NCBI RefSeq assembly: GCF_001685355.1
Contig: NZ_CP016438.1
Coordinates: forward strand, 9,796,001-9,860,000
Length of the DNA stretch: 64,000 bases
Origin: Streptomyces lincolnensis
GTDB taxonomy: Bacteria > Actinomycetota > Actinomycetes > Streptomycetales > Streptomycetaceae
Reading direction: 5' to 3'
How positions within the stretch are numbered: position 1 is the first letter of the stretch; the number at the start of each line of letters is the position of its first letter. Both the position numbers and the translations under genes were made by a program. The notes beneath the pieces were generated by a model. That model ran no database searches and had not been told where the DNA came from. It was given only the letters and a program-made list of their open reading frames with translations. This document shows, one piece after another, positions 1 to 8,454 of this stretch.

Positions 1-1
1 C

Positions 2-1657
2 AGCCTGAACTCGGTGGTCGACGCGGTACGCCGCACCGACGGCATCGAGTGGGTGCATGTCCACAACGAGGAAGCGGCCGCCTTCGCCGCGGCGGCGGAG
101 GCGCAGCTGACCGGCAGGCTCGCGGTGTGCGCCGGAAGCTGCGGCCCCGGCAACACCCACCTGATCCAGGGACTGTACGACGCGCACCGCTCCGGGGCGC
201 CTGTGCTGGCGCTCGCCTCGCACATCCCGACCCACCAGATCGGCACCGGCTTCTTCCAGGAGACGCACCCGGAGCGGCTGTTCACCGAGTGCAGCGACTA
301 CTGCGAGATGATCGGCACCCCGGAGCAGATGCCCCGGGTACTGCGGATCGCCCTGCAACGGGCGCTCGGCAACAGCGCGGTGTCCGTGCTCGTCATCCCG
401 GGCGACGTCGCGCACGCCCCGGCGACCCACCCCACCGGCACCACCGACCTGGTCACCGAACGCGGACGCGTCGTCCCGCCGGACACGCAGGTCCGGGCGC
501 TGGCCGAGAAGCTCAACGCGGCACGCAAGGTGATGCTGTTCGCCGGCGCCGGGGTCAGGGACGCACACGCCGAGGTCATGGCCCTCGCCGAGAAGACCGC
601 CGCCCCGCTCGGGCACTCGCTGCGCGGCAAGGAGTGGATCCAGTTCGACAACCCCTACGACGTCGGCATGAGCGGACTGCTCGGCTACGGAGCCTGCTTC
701 GACGCGATGCACGAGGCCGATCTGGTCGTCCTGCTGGGCACCGACTTCCCGTACAACGACTTCCTCCCACAGGCGCGCACCGTGCAGATCGACCACGACG
801 CGGGACGACTCGGCCGCCGTACGGTGCTGGAACTCGGCGTCCACGGCGACGTACGGGAGACCCTGCGCGCCGTGCTGCCGCTGGTCGAGGCCAAGCCGGA
901 CCGTTCCTATCTGGACCGCATGCTGCGCAAGCACGCCAAGTCCCTTGAGACAGTGGTCGGCGCCTACACCCGCAACGTCGAGCGGCACCTGCCGATCCAC
1001 CCCGAGTACGCGGCCGCGGTCCTCGACGAACTCGCCGCCGACGACACCGTGTTCACCGTCGACACCGGGATGTCCAACGTCTGGGCCGCGCGCTATCTGA
1101 CGCCCAACGGGCGACGCAGGGTGATCGGTTCGTTCCTGCACGGCACGATGGCCAACGCGCTGCCCCACGCCATCGGCGCGCAGTTCGCCGACCGCGGACG
1201 CCAGGTGATTTCGATGTCGGGCGACGGGGGACTCGGCATGCTGATGGGTGAACTGCTCACGGTGAAGCTGCACGAACTGCCGGTGAAGACGATCGTCTTC
1301 AACAACTCCTCCCTCGGCATGGTGAAACTGGAGATGCTGGTCGAAGGACTGCCCGAGCACGAGACCGACCACGGTCCCGTGGACTACGCGGCGATCGCCC
1401 GCGGCGCGGGCATCGAGGCGATCCGCATCGAACGTCCCGAGGACGTCGTCGGCGGCCTCAAGCGGGCGCTGGCCCACGACGGCCCGTTCCTGGTCGACCT
1501 GGTGACCGACCCCAACGCGCTGTCGGTCCCGCCGCACATCTCGGCCGGTCAGGTGAAGGGCTTCGCCTTCGCGGCGGGCCGGACCGTGCTCGACGGAGGC
1601 GTCGGCAGGATGCTCGACCTGGCACGCGCCAACCTGCGCAACATCCCCCGTCCCTGA
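2..1657 (+). CDS. poxB: Pyruvate dehydrogenase (quinone)/pyruvate oxidase, 5'-truncated
   Basis: A thiamine-diphosphate flavoenzyme that oxidatively decarboxylates pyruvate to acetate and CO2, passing electrons to membrane quinones. The frame is open to the left edge (it begins S-L-N-S before the first GTG at 14), matching the PoxB block G-D-S-L-N, so roughly the first 25-30 residues lie outside the window. Visible landmarks are the catalytic-Glu segment HNEEAAAFAAAAEAQLTG, the block CAGSCGPGN, the substrate-loop block FFQETHP, and the ThDP/Mg motif GDGG...NNSS near nt 1219-1310. The C-terminus ends NLRNIPRP. The malic enzyme starts 23 nt downstream on the same strand, suggesting a pyruvate/acetate unit. 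Assignment is firm; only the start is missing. Confidence 0.93.
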   Translation, partial: SLNSVVDAVRRTDGIEWVHVHNEEAAAFAAAAEAQLTGRLAVCAGSCGPGNTHLIQGLYDAHRSGAPVLALASHIPTHQIGTGFFQETHPERLFTECSDYCEMIGTPEQMPRVLRIALQRALGNSAVSVLVIPGDVAHAPATHPTGTTDLVTERGRVVPPDTQVRALAEKLNAARKVMLFAGAGVRDAHAEVMALAEKTAAPLGHSLRGKEWIQFDNPYDVGMSGLLGYGACFDAMHEADLVVLLGTDFPYNDFLPQARTVQIDHDAGRLGRRTVLELGVHGDVRETLRAVLPLVEAKPDRSYLDRMLRKHAKSLETVVGAYTRNVERHLPIHPEYAAAVLDELAADDTVFTVDTGMSNVWAARYLTPNGRRRVIGSFLHGTMANALPHAIGAQFADRGRQVISMSGDGGLGMLMGELLTVKLHELPVKTIVFNNSSLGMVKLEMLVEGLPEHETDHGPVDYAAIARGAGIEAIRIERPEDVVGGLKRALAHDGPFLVDLVTDPNALSVPPHISAGQVKGFAFAAGRTVLDGGVGRMLDLARANLRNIPRP

Positions 1658-1680
1658 CCGTCGTCGACCCGAGGAACGTC

Positions 1681-3354
1681 ATGGCAACGCACAGCTCAGC
1701 CCCTGCCCGCGGAGCGGCCCTGCTCGCCGATCCACTGCTCAACAAGGGGACCGCCTTCGATCCCCGGGAGCGTGCCGAACTCGGCCTGGACGGGCTGCTG
1801 CCACCCGCCACGGAGACGCTCGACGAGCAGGCGGACCGTGCGTACGAGGCGTTCCTCGGGTACGACAAGCCGCTCAACCGGCACATCTACCTGAGGCAGC
1901 TCCAGGACACCAACGAGGTGCTCTTCTACGGCCTGCTCACCCGGCACCTGGAAGAAATGCTGCCGGTCGTCTACACCCCGACGGTCGGCGAGGCGTGCCG
2001 GCGCTTCAGCGAGATCTACCGCAGGCCGCGCGGGCTGTTCCTGACGTACGAGAACCGGCACCGCTTCCGCGAGATCCTGCGCAACCGGCCGGGCGGCGAG
2101 GTCGATGTCATCGTCGTCACCGACGGCCAGCGCATCCTGGGCCTGGGGGACCAGGGCGTCGGCGGCATGGGCATCCCGATCGGCAAGCTCAGCCTCTACA
2201 CCGCCATCGGCGGCATCCACCCGGCGCGGACCCTGCCGATCCTGCTCGACGTCGGCACCGACAACGAGGACCTGCTGGGCGGCGAGCACTACCTCGGCCG
2301 CAGGCAGCACCGCGTCACCGGCGCCGAGTACGACGAGATGATCGAGGCGTTCGTCTCCGCCGTGGAGGCCGAACTCCCCGGCACCCTGCTCCAGTGGGAG
2401 GACTTCGCCACCGCCCACGCCCGTCCCATCCTCAGCCGCTACCAGGACCGGCTGCTGACCTTCAACGACGACATCCAGGGCACCGCGGCCGTGGCCCTCG
2501 GCGCGCTGAGCACCGCCACGCAGATCGCCGGGGCGCACCTGACCGACCACCGCATCGTGGTCCTGGGCGCCGGATCCGCGGCGATCGGGGTCGCCGACAT
2601 GATCCGCACCGCCCTCCTGGAGGAAGGCCTCTCCGAGCAGGAGGCGGCCGACCGTTTCTGGTTCGTCGACATCGACGGCCTGCTGGTGCGCTCCCGCGAC
2701 GACCTCACACCCGAGCAGCGGGTCTACGCCCGCGACGACGCGGAGGTACGGCAGTGGGGCGCGGGCACGCCCGACCTGGCCCGGGTCGTCGGCGAGGCGA
2801 AGCCGACGGTGCTGATCGGACTGTCCACCGCGCACGGCGCCTTCACCGAGGAGATCGTGCGGGGCATGGCCGACACCGTCGACCGGCCGGTGATCCTGCC
2901 CCTGTCCAACCCGACCTCGCACTCCGAGGCCGACCCCGCCGACCTCGCCCGCTGGACCGACGGCCGGGCGCTGATCGCCACCGGTTCGCCCTTCCCGCCG
3001 CTGAAGCTGGGTGGGCGCGAGGTCCCGGTCGCCCAGGCCAACAACGTCTACGTCTTCCCCGCCGTCGGACTGGCCGTCACCGCCTGCCGGGCCACCCGCG
3101 TGACCGACCGCATGATGGTCGCGGCGGCCCGGGCCGTCGGCGACTACGCGGTGCGGGCCGGCCGCGACGACGTGACCCCGCTGCTGCCACCCCTGGCCGA
3201 CATGCGGGACGCCGCCCGCGAGATCGCGCTGGCCGTGGCGAGGACCGCCGTCGAGGACGGCGTCGCCCCCGAGGCCACGGAGGCCGACCTGCGCACCGCG
3301 ATCTCCACGGCGCAGTGGACACCGCGGTACGCGTCGGCGGCGGCCCCCGGGTGA
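1681..3354 (+). CDS. NAD-dependent malic enzyme (MaeA/SfcA type)
   Basis: Oxidative decarboxylation of malate to pyruvate. At 557 aa it has the length of the long bacterial and eukaryotic-type malic enzymes. The N-terminal malic domain shows YTPTVGEACRRFSEIYRRP, the LGDQGVGGMGIPIGKL block and DDIQGTAAVALGAL, which carries metal and substrate ligands. The NAD-binding domain has VVLGAGSAAIGVADM, followed by the family block PLSNPTSHSEADP. The ATG at 1681 is preceded by GAGGA. It follows poxB by 23 nt, so the pair may be co-transcribed: malate to pyruvate, then pyruvate to acetate. Cofactor preference (NAD or NADP) cannot be settled by eye; family resemblance favours NAD. Confidence 0.93.
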   Translation: MATHSSAPARGAALLADPLLNKGTAFDPRERAELGLDGLLPPATETLDEQADRAYEAFLGYDKPLNRHIYLRQLQDTNEVLFYGLLTRHLEEMLPVVYTPTVGEACRRFSEIYRRPRGLFLTYENRHRFREILRNRPGGEVDVIVVTDGQRILGLGDQGVGGMGIPIGKLSLYTAIGGIHPARTLPILLDVGTDNEDLLGGEHYLGRRQHRVTGAEYDEMIEAFVSAVEAELPGTLLQWEDFATAHARPILSRYQDRLLTFNDDIQGTAAVALGALSTATQIAGAHLTDHRIVVLGAGSAAIGVADMIRTALLEEGLSEQEAADRFWFVDIDGLLVRSRDDLTPEQRVYARDDAEVRQWGAGTPDLARVVGEAKPTVLIGLSTAHGAFTEEIVRGMADTVDRPVILPLSNPTSHSEADPADLARWTDGRALIATGSPFPPLKLGGREVPVAQANNVYVFPAVGLAVTACRATRVTDRMMVAAARAVGDYAVRAGRDDVTPLLPPLADMRDAAREIALAVARTAVEDGVAPEATEADLRTAISTAQWTPRYASAAAPG

Positions 3355-3396
3355 AGTGTCCGGGGACGCTGGGCGTCGGTGCCTGGGTGGGTTGAC

Positions 3397-3640
3397 CGCC
3401 GGCTGAAGCGGCGCCTGGCGGCCGTACAGCGTGGCGAGGGTGATGGGGAGTGCCCGGAGTACGGGCCCGCAATCGTTCAGCGAACCGTCACAGGAGAGGA
3501 TCGCGTTCATGATCGCGCGCAGGTCATGCTCGGGCGGCCGACCGAAGTCCAAGGCCCGGCCGCGACGCTCGAAGCGCCACGCGGACAGGACCGGCTCAAT
3601 CAACTCACAGCGGGCATCGATCCTCGCCCAGCTCAACGGC
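3397..3640 (-). pseudogene. IS5-family transposase N-terminal fragment (DUF4096 type)
   Basis: The minus strand encodes about 80 residues with ELIEPVLSAWRFERRG and GRPPEHDLRAIMNAIL, the characteristic start of IS112-like IS5-group transposases. The next block (expected R-TG-W-R-LPHDFP) is scrambled to ALPITLATLYGRQAP, and the catalytic DDE domain is absent. There is no proper start codon or downstream partner. It is a decayed remnant, the first of three in the 3.36-4.09 kb gap. Confidence 0.6.
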
Positions 3641-3673
3641 TTGCTGCGGGAGTTGGCGCGGCTTCCTGGCTGA

Positions 3674-3964
3674 TCAGCCGGTTTCTCCTGCGCTCGCCGA
3701 CTGCGCGTACGCCGCGACGCGGCTGAGGTGGTGAGCGCCGTAGGCGTTGGCTTCGGATATCCGGCGGTGGCTCTGGTCGGAGGTGTCGTCGTGGGTGTCG
3801 AGGACGGCCTGGAGCGTTCGGACGTGGATCCAGCCTCCGAGGACCAAGCCCCACATCTTGAGACAGGGGACGCCGCCGGCATAGGCGTCACGTCGGCGGC
3901 CCTCGGCTGCGTGGTCCAGCAGAAGGGCGGTGACGTCTCGAATCGAGGCGAGGCACCGCGTCAT
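3674..3964 (-). pseudogene. Acyl-CoA dehydrogenase C-terminal fragment
   Basis: About 96 codons resemble only the extreme C-terminal domain of acyl-CoA dehydrogenases of the PF12806 type: a helix ending HAAEGRRRDAYAGGVPCLKM, then WGLVLGGWIHVRTLQAVLD, and a natural-looking tail before the stop at 3674. FAD- and substrate-binding domains are missing, and transposase debris lies on both sides. It is probably a gene end left after an insertion and deletion. The family is inferred from the aliphatic/Trp pattern, so confidence is moderate. Confidence 0.5.
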
Positions 3965-3965
3965 T

Positions 3966-4085
3966 CGCTCGGACGTCGCGACGGCTCACGATCTGGTGCT
4001 CCACCCGCGCCTTGCGGTAGGTGGCGTCGAGGTGGACGCACGGGAAGCGGACGTGGTCCAGGAGCCGGGCACGGAGCGCGATCAG
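3966..4085 (-). pseudogene. IS256 (mutator)-type transposase fragment
   Basis: A 40-codon stretch contains HVRFPCVHLDATYRKARVEH followed by QIVSR, matching the first catalytic Asp block (LDATY-K-R) of IS256-group transposases. Sequence on both sides of the block does not continue the family. The fragment has no start, no stop relation and no second or third acidic residue, so it is inactive. Confidence 0.6.
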
Positions 4086-4350
4086 CTGGCCGTTCGGCCG
4101 GTTGTGCGCCGGCTGAGGGTCTCGCGGCCTCCACGTCCCTGGCCCCGGGGCTCGCCCGACCTTCCCCTGCACATCGGCCGGCTCAGCTACCAGGCTGCCA
4201 GAACCCTGACATCTGTCAGGGGGGCGCCGTCCCTGGTGCGGTCTACGCTTCGACGCGCCGACTCGGGGAGCTCTTGGTCGCTGCCGCATCTGGAGCAGGA
4301 GATGTGAGCACTCCGGTCGGCGCATCGGTTGTGACTACAGAGGAAATCAA

Positions 4351-4824
4351 TTGAGGTTGAGAACATTCAGAACACGGGCGGCTGCCATGGTCGTGGCGAT
4401 GGTCGCGGCAGTCCTTGTTCCGCTGGCGGCGCAGGCACCAGCACAGGCGGCACCGAACGTCGCGGCCGGAACGGCCGGATGGACACCGCAGATCTCCCCG
4501 CTGTTCGCGGACGAGTGGGTAAAGCGGGATGTGCCGGGTGACAAGCGGGAGTCGGAGCTGATCTGGTGCTCCAGGCTGTCCGGAATCGCCTGCGTGGCGA
4601 TTGGTCAGGGCGACGGCAAGCACAGCATCTTCCACCTGTATAAGTGCGATACGCGGTCGCTTGCGAACTTCATCGACGCGCTCTCTGTTCGCAACAACCA
4701 GACTGGCGGAGCCGAGGTCCGCTTCTGGGGTCCCAACTACACGTTCCGCGCCCTCGCGGACGGCAACATCTACAACTTCCCGGACTACGCGACGTACGAC
4801 TTCAGTCACCTCGACATCTGCTGA
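4351..4824 (+). CDS. Small secreted protein of unknown function
   Basis: 157 aa with a clear Sec signal peptide: basic n-region (RLRTFRTR), a hydrophobic run AAAMVVAMVAAVLVPLAA, and an Ala-X-Ala cleavage region around residue 34 (APAQAAP). The mature part of about 120 residues has four cysteines (LIWC, GIAC, YKC and a terminal DIC), enough for two disulfides, and is rich in aromatic residues (FWGPNYTF, NFPDYATYDFSHLDIC). The start is TTG at 4351, preceded by AGAGGA at good distance. I recognise no family. Third-position base use is less extreme than in neighbours, and the gene sits directly after a transposase graveyard, so acquisition is possible. Confidence 0.75.
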   Translation: MRLRTFRTRAAAMVVAMVAAVLVPLAAQAPAQAAPNVAAGTAGWTPQISPLFADEWVKRDVPGDKRESELIWCSRLSGIACVAIGQGDGKHSIFHLYKCDTRSLANFIDALSVRNNQTGGAEVRFWGPNYTFRALADGNIYNFPDYATYDFSHLDIC

Positions 4825-4885
4825 GGGCACATCGACCCGGGCACGCTGATCATGGTGCCCGGGCCCGTCAAGGATCAGAACAAGC

Positions 4886-5596
4886 TCAGCGAGCCGTGAG
4901 TGCCTCGTCAGTCAGGCCCAGGTGCCGTTGGAAGGCGTCGCGCCCCGGGTCCGTCAGCCGCACGACGCGGGAGCCTTCGGCCGGCACGAGCCAGGACTCC
5001 TGAACCGCATGGTGGAATACGGCCGCGGCGACCGCGCCCGCCAGATGCAGGCGCCGCTCCGTCCAGTCCAGGCACGTGCGTACGTGTGGTGCCGTTTCCT
5101 GGGTGATGCCCGTGTCCGTGAGCCATGCGGCGCCCGAGGGAGTAAGGGCCGGGCCGAACTCCCAGTCCAGAAATCCCTGTTCGGTCATCGCATCGGTGAT
5201 CGCCACGGACAAGGAGCCGCCAAGATGGTCGTAGCAGATGCGGGCGAAGGCCACGGCACGGTGTCGGCGGGCAGCAACGAGCGAGCGGACCGGGACGAGC
5301 CGCTGCGGTGCCCGGGCGGCAAGAGCTTCGATCATCTCGGCGACGGCGGGGTCCGCCAGGCGCACATAGCGGTGCCGACCCTTGCGCTCCTCGGCCAGCA
5401 GGCCGCCGGTCACCAGCCGGTTCAGGTGGCTGGTCGCTGTGGACGGTGCGATCCCCGCGAGCTGTGCCAGTTCCGTCGCCGTCCATGCGCGGCCGTCGAG
5501 CAGCGCGAGGCAGAAAGCGGCGCGGCTGCGGTCGGCCAGCAACGCCCCCAGGGCGGCGAGGTCCGGTTCCTTCGCGTACATATCGGGGCTGCTCAC
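4886..5596 (-). CDS. ArsR-family winged-helix transcriptional regulator
   Basis: The N-terminal half is an ArsR/SmtB winged helix: LAALGALLADRSRAAFCLAL, the recognition-helix region LAQLAGIAPSTATSHLNRL, then the wing EERKGRHRYVRL. The C-terminal half (about 130 aa) is typical of the longer actinobacterial ArsR proteins and has no obvious metal-binding cysteine pair. The start is uncertain. The longest frame begins with ATG at 5632, but that codon lies inside an inverted repeat, so GTG at 5596 or ATG at 5581 is more likely; none has a convincing Shine-Dalgarno site. It is divergent from the flavin reductase at 5663, which is its probable target. Confidence 0.85.
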   Translation of the reverse strand: MSSPDMYAKEPDLAALGALLADRSRAAFCLALLDGRAWTATELAQLAGIAPSTATSHLNRLVTGGLLAEERKGRHRYVRLADPAVAEMIEALAARAPQRLVPVRSLVAARRHRAVAFARICYDHLGGSLSVAITDAMTEQGFLDWEFGPALTPSGAAWLTDTGITQETAPHVRTCLDWTERRLHLAGAVAAAVFHHAVQESWLVPAEGSRVVRLTDPGRDAFQRHLGLTDEALTAR

Positions 5597-5620
5597 AGCA
5601 CCATTGTCGTCAGCCGATGC

Positions 5621-5636
5621 TTCGACGCACATCGAA
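5621..5636. promoter_or_regulatory. Inverted repeat TTCGA-N6-TCGAA, candidate ArsR operator
   Basis: Perfect 5-bp arms separated by 6 nt (TTCGACGCACATCGAA) lie between the divergent regulator and reductase. A -10-like TAGCGT at 5649-5654, 8 nt before the reductase ATG, would give a leaderless or near-leaderless mRNA. The position suits repression of the reductase, autoregulation, or both. Confidence 0.45.
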
Positions 5637-5662
5637 ACGTCCCGCCCCTAGCGTCTTGAGGC

Positions 5663-6292
5663 ATGACGACTGACACCCACCGAGTGGTCCGGCCGAGCAT
5701 CCTCTACTTCGGCACGCCCGTGGTCCTGCTGACCACCGAGAACGATGACGGCACGTTCAACCTTGCCCCGATCTCCTCCGCCTGGGCGCTGGGACAGCAC
5801 ATCGTCCTGGGCCTGGGCAGTGAGAGCCAGACCGCGCGCAACCTCGCGGCGCGCTCCGAGCTGGTGATCAACGTTGCCTCGCCGGAGCTGTGGGAGCAGG
5901 TGGAGCGCCTGGCACCGCTCACCGGGGCCGACCCGGTGCCCGAGAGCAAGCGAGCGGTGTACCGGTACGAGTCCGACAAGTTCGCCGCGTCCGGGCTCAC
6001 CCCGGCCGATTCCCACATCGTGAAGCCGCCGCGGGTCGCCGAGTGCGCGCTGCAGTTGGAGGCACGGGCCCGCGCACTGACGCCGGGCGGAGCGGGGCTC
6101 TTCTTCAGCGTCGAGTGCGACGTACTGCGCGTCCACGCCGACGAACGCATCGTCGTGCCGGGCACGCACCACATCGACCCCGCTCTCTGGAGCCCGCTCA
6201 TCTACAACTTCCGCCACTACCACGGTCTGGCACCGGAGATCGGGTACGGCTTCCGCTCAGAAACGGTGAACACGACGACCCGTGCTGCATGA
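5663..6292 (+). CDS. Flavin reductase-like (FMN-binding split-barrel) domain protein
   Basis: 209 aa of the flavin reductase-like fold (PF01613 type), in which FMN is held by a split barrel. Features are the N-terminal strand block SILYFGTPVVLLTTENDDGT, then FNLAPISSAWALGQHIVLGL, the typical substrate/flavin loop, and RNLAARSELVINVASPELW. It probably binds FMN and reduces a flavin or small organic substrate, with the electron donor unknown. The ATG is close behind TTGAGG. It pairs divergently with the ArsR regulator, implying induction by a chemical signal. The region from 6293 to the next gene holds nothing recognisable. Confidence 0.82.
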   Translation: MTTDTHRVVRPSILYFGTPVVLLTTENDDGTFNLAPISSAWALGQHIVLGLGSESQTARNLAARSELVINVASPELWEQVERLAPLTGADPVPESKRAVYRYESDKFAASGLTPADSHIVKPPRVAECALQLEARARALTPGGAGLFFSVECDVLRVHADERIVVPGTHHIDPALWSPLIYNFRHYHGLAPEIGYGFRSETVNTTTRAA

Positions 6293-6496
6293 CGGCCCCT
6301 CGGCGTCCAACCGAACGGCAAGCGGAGCCGCGACGCGGAAAGAGGTCGGACAGCTTCGAGCGATGCCCCGAACATGATCGTCCGGACGAGTAATCGCCGG
6401 ACATGAAGGCGACCTTCGGCTGATCCTGTGCTCCGGCCAAGGACACACCTGACCAGCACGAAGGCCGTGGGGAAGGTGCACCGTGACCACGGCTGC

Positions 6497-7213
6497 TCAG
6501 GCCACGCGCTCCGTCGACGCCGAAGCCGCGTTCCGCGCGCCGATCACGGCCCGACCGCGCTCCGACATGGGGAACCGCAGGAGCATCGCGCGCAGTTCCC
6601 CGGCGCCGACGTCGGCGCCGAAGGGCTCGCTGCCCGGTTCGAGTCGTACGCCCTCGGCCAGGGGACCCGCCATGACGGGGTCGAAGCCGAGGGCGTCGAC
6701 GAGGCGGGCGACGGCGGAGAGGTCGTGGGGATCGTCACCGGCGATGGCGATCGCCTTGCGTCCCGGTGTTCCCGCGGGCCGGGCCCCGTCCTCCAGGTCG
6801 TGGTAGCCCATGTGGTTGAACGCCTTGACCACCCGGGCCCCGGACAGGTGGCGCTGCACGGTCTCGCTGGAGGAGGTCAGGGGGTCGGTGAGGTCCTCGC
6901 GGATGCCGTCGACCTCCCACCAGTAATTCATGGCGTCAATGACGAGCTTGCCCTCCAGCGCCGGAGCCGGGATGCTCCGGTACTTGCCCAGGGGGAGGGC
7001 CAGGACGACGACGTCCGCCTGCGCCGCCGCCTCGGCCGCGGTGACCGGCTCCGCGCCGGGGGTGAGGACCTCGACGGTCAGGGCGATTTTCGCGGGGTCG
7101 CCCGAGCCGGCGATGAGCACCCGCCGACCGGCTGCCACCGCCAGGCGTGCCAGCACGGTGCCGACCTTGCCCGCACCCAGGATGCCGACGGTGTGTACGG
7201 CCGTGGTGTCCAT
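6497..7213 (-). CDS. NADP-binding oxidoreductase (F420:NADP reductase-like)
   Basis: 238 aa from ATG 7213 (GGAG seven bases upstream). It opens with the Rossmann motif [17 protein letters not shown] and continues with [21 protein letters not shown] and VVKAFNHMG, the order seen in F420-dependent NADP reductases and related NAD(P)-binding domain proteins. It follows the LLM oxidoreductase gene by 22 nt in the same direction, so it may recycle the reduced cofactor that enzyme uses. A longer upstream frame lacks Rossmann-like sequence and runs through the ribosome site, so it was not used. Confidence 0.85.
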   Translation of the reverse strand: MDTTAVHTVGILGAGKVGTVLARLAVAAGRRVLIAGSGDPAKIALTVEVLTPGAEPVTAAEAAAQADVVVLALPLGKYRSIPAPALEGKLVIDAMNYWWEVDGIREDLTDPLTSSSETVQRHLSGARVVKAFNHMGYHDLEDGARPAGTPGRKAIAIAGDDPHDLSAVARLVDALGFDPVMAGPLAEGVRLEPGSEPFGADVGAGELRAMLLRFPMSERGRAVIGARNAASASTERVA

Positions 7214-7235
7214 GTCGACTTCTCCGTTCGGGGGG

Positions 7236-8267
7236 TCAGTTCGCGAGGAGGTCGCGGACCATCGGGATGACCTTGGTGCCGTACAGCTCGACGGCACGCA
7301 GACGCGCGCTGACCGGCTGCGTCCCGGCGGTGTAGATGAGGTCGAACCGGCCGACGCCGAGCGCCTTGACGGCGGCGGCCGTCTTGCGGGCGACCGTCTG
7401 GGGCGAGCCGACGTAGAGGGAGCCGTGCGCGATCTCGGCCTCGTACTCCTCCTTGCGGACCGGCGGCCAGCCGCGCAGGGCGCCGATACGGTCCCGGATG
7501 ACCTTGTAGTGCGGCCAGTGCAGTTCCCGGGCCTCTTCGTCGGTGTCGGCGATGAAGCCCGGCGAGTGCATGCCGACCGGGTGGGCGGTCGTACCGAACT
7601 TGTCGGTCGCGCGCCGGTAGAGGTCGATGTAGGGCGCGAAGCGTTCCGGGGAGCCGCCGATGATGGCGATCATGAGCGGGAAGCCGTAGTGCGCGGTCCG
7701 GATGACCGACTGGGGCGAACCGCCGACACCGACCCAGGTGCTCAGGTGCCCGGACTCGGTCCTGGGGAAGATGTCGGCGTTCTCCAGCGGGGCCCGCTTG
7801 GTGCCGTTCCAGGTGACGGGCTTCTCCTGGAGCAGCTTGGCGAAGAGCTCGATCTTCTCCTCGAACAGCACGTCGTAGTCGGCGAGGTCGTATCCGAAGA
7901 GGGGGAACGACTCGGTGAACGAGCCGCGCCCGAGGATGACCTCGGCCCGGCCGTTCGAGAGCGCGTCCACGGTGGAGAACCTCTGGAACACGCGGACCGG
8001 ATCGTCGGAACTCAGCACGGTCACGCCGGAGGACAGGCGGATCCGCTCGGTGCGCGTCGCGATACCGGCCAGCACCGTCTCCGGGGTCGAGATCGCGAAC
8101 TCCGGGCGGTGGTGCTCCCCGAGGGCGATGACGTCGACACCGGTCTCCTCCGCGAGCACGGCCTCGTCGACGACCTGCCGGATGGCCCGGGCGTCGGACA
8201 CCGGTCGGCCGGAGTCGTCCTGCGGCACATCGCCGAACGTGTCCAGACCGAAGACAAGATCAGACAT
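7236..8267 (-). CDS. LLM-class flavin/F420-dependent oxidoreductase (A)
   Basis: 343 aa, bacterial luciferase-like TIM barrel. Typical blocks are [10 protein letters not shown] at the start, [49 protein letters not shown] and [13 protein letters not shown]. The ATG at 8267 has AAGGAG eight bases upstream. It is the first gene of a two-gene minus-strand operon with the F420:NADP reductase-like gene. Its promoter (-35 TTGACA at 8334-8329, 17-nt spacer, -10 GATACT at 8311-8306, minus strand) is embedded in two copies of the regional palindrome, pointing to repression by a MarR-type protein encoded nearby. The substrate is unknown. Confidence 0.88.
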   Translation of the reverse strand: MSDLVFGLDTFGDVPQDDSGRPVSDARAIRQVVDEAVLAEETGVDVIALGEHHRPEFAISTPETVLAGIATRTERIRLSSGVTVLSSDDPVRVFQRFSTVDALSNGRAEVILGRGSFTESFPLFGYDLADYDVLFEEKIELFAKLLQEKPVTWNGTKRAPLENADIFPRTESGHLSTWVGVGGSPQSVIRTAHYGFPLMIAIIGGSPERFAPYIDLYRRATDKFGTTAHPVGMHSPGFIADTDEEARELHWPHYKVIRDRIGALRGWPPVRKEEYEAEIAHGSLYVGSPQTVARKTAAAVKALGVGRFDLIYTAGTQPVSARLRAVELYGTKVIPMVRDLLAN

Positions 8268-8293
8268 GGGGCGGGCTCCTTCGCGGACCGTTG

Positions 8294-8335
8294 GTTGATG
8301 TGTCAAGTATCGCCTGGCATGCTTGACGTGTCAAC
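8294..8335. promoter_or_regulatory. Promoter of LLM oxidoreductase A with two MarR-type operator copies
   Basis: Two near-palindromes, GTTGATGTGTCAAG (8294-8307) and, on the minus strand, GTTGACACGTCAAG (8335-8322), bracket a textbook minus-strand promoter: TTGACA, 17 nt, GATACT. One site contains the -35 and the other overlaps the -10/start. The same region could also serve the divergent LacI gene at 8455. Confidence 0.7.
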
Positions 8336-8454
8336 TAAAAGGGGAGGGTGCAGTGACGGGTGGCTTCGCCGCGGCCGGGCGGGCGCCGACGCCTGTGGCA
8401 GTATCGGCGGTGGACGCAGGGCCGCGTGCTGGTGTTGAGGGCAGAGGGCGTGAC

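Noticed and set aside
1696..3891. 731-codon minus-strand ORF antisense to the malic enzyme
   Set aside because: Low-complexity, Arg/Gly/Val-rich translation typical of the opposite strand of a high-GC gene; only its first ~165 codons include real remnant sequence (IS5 fragment).
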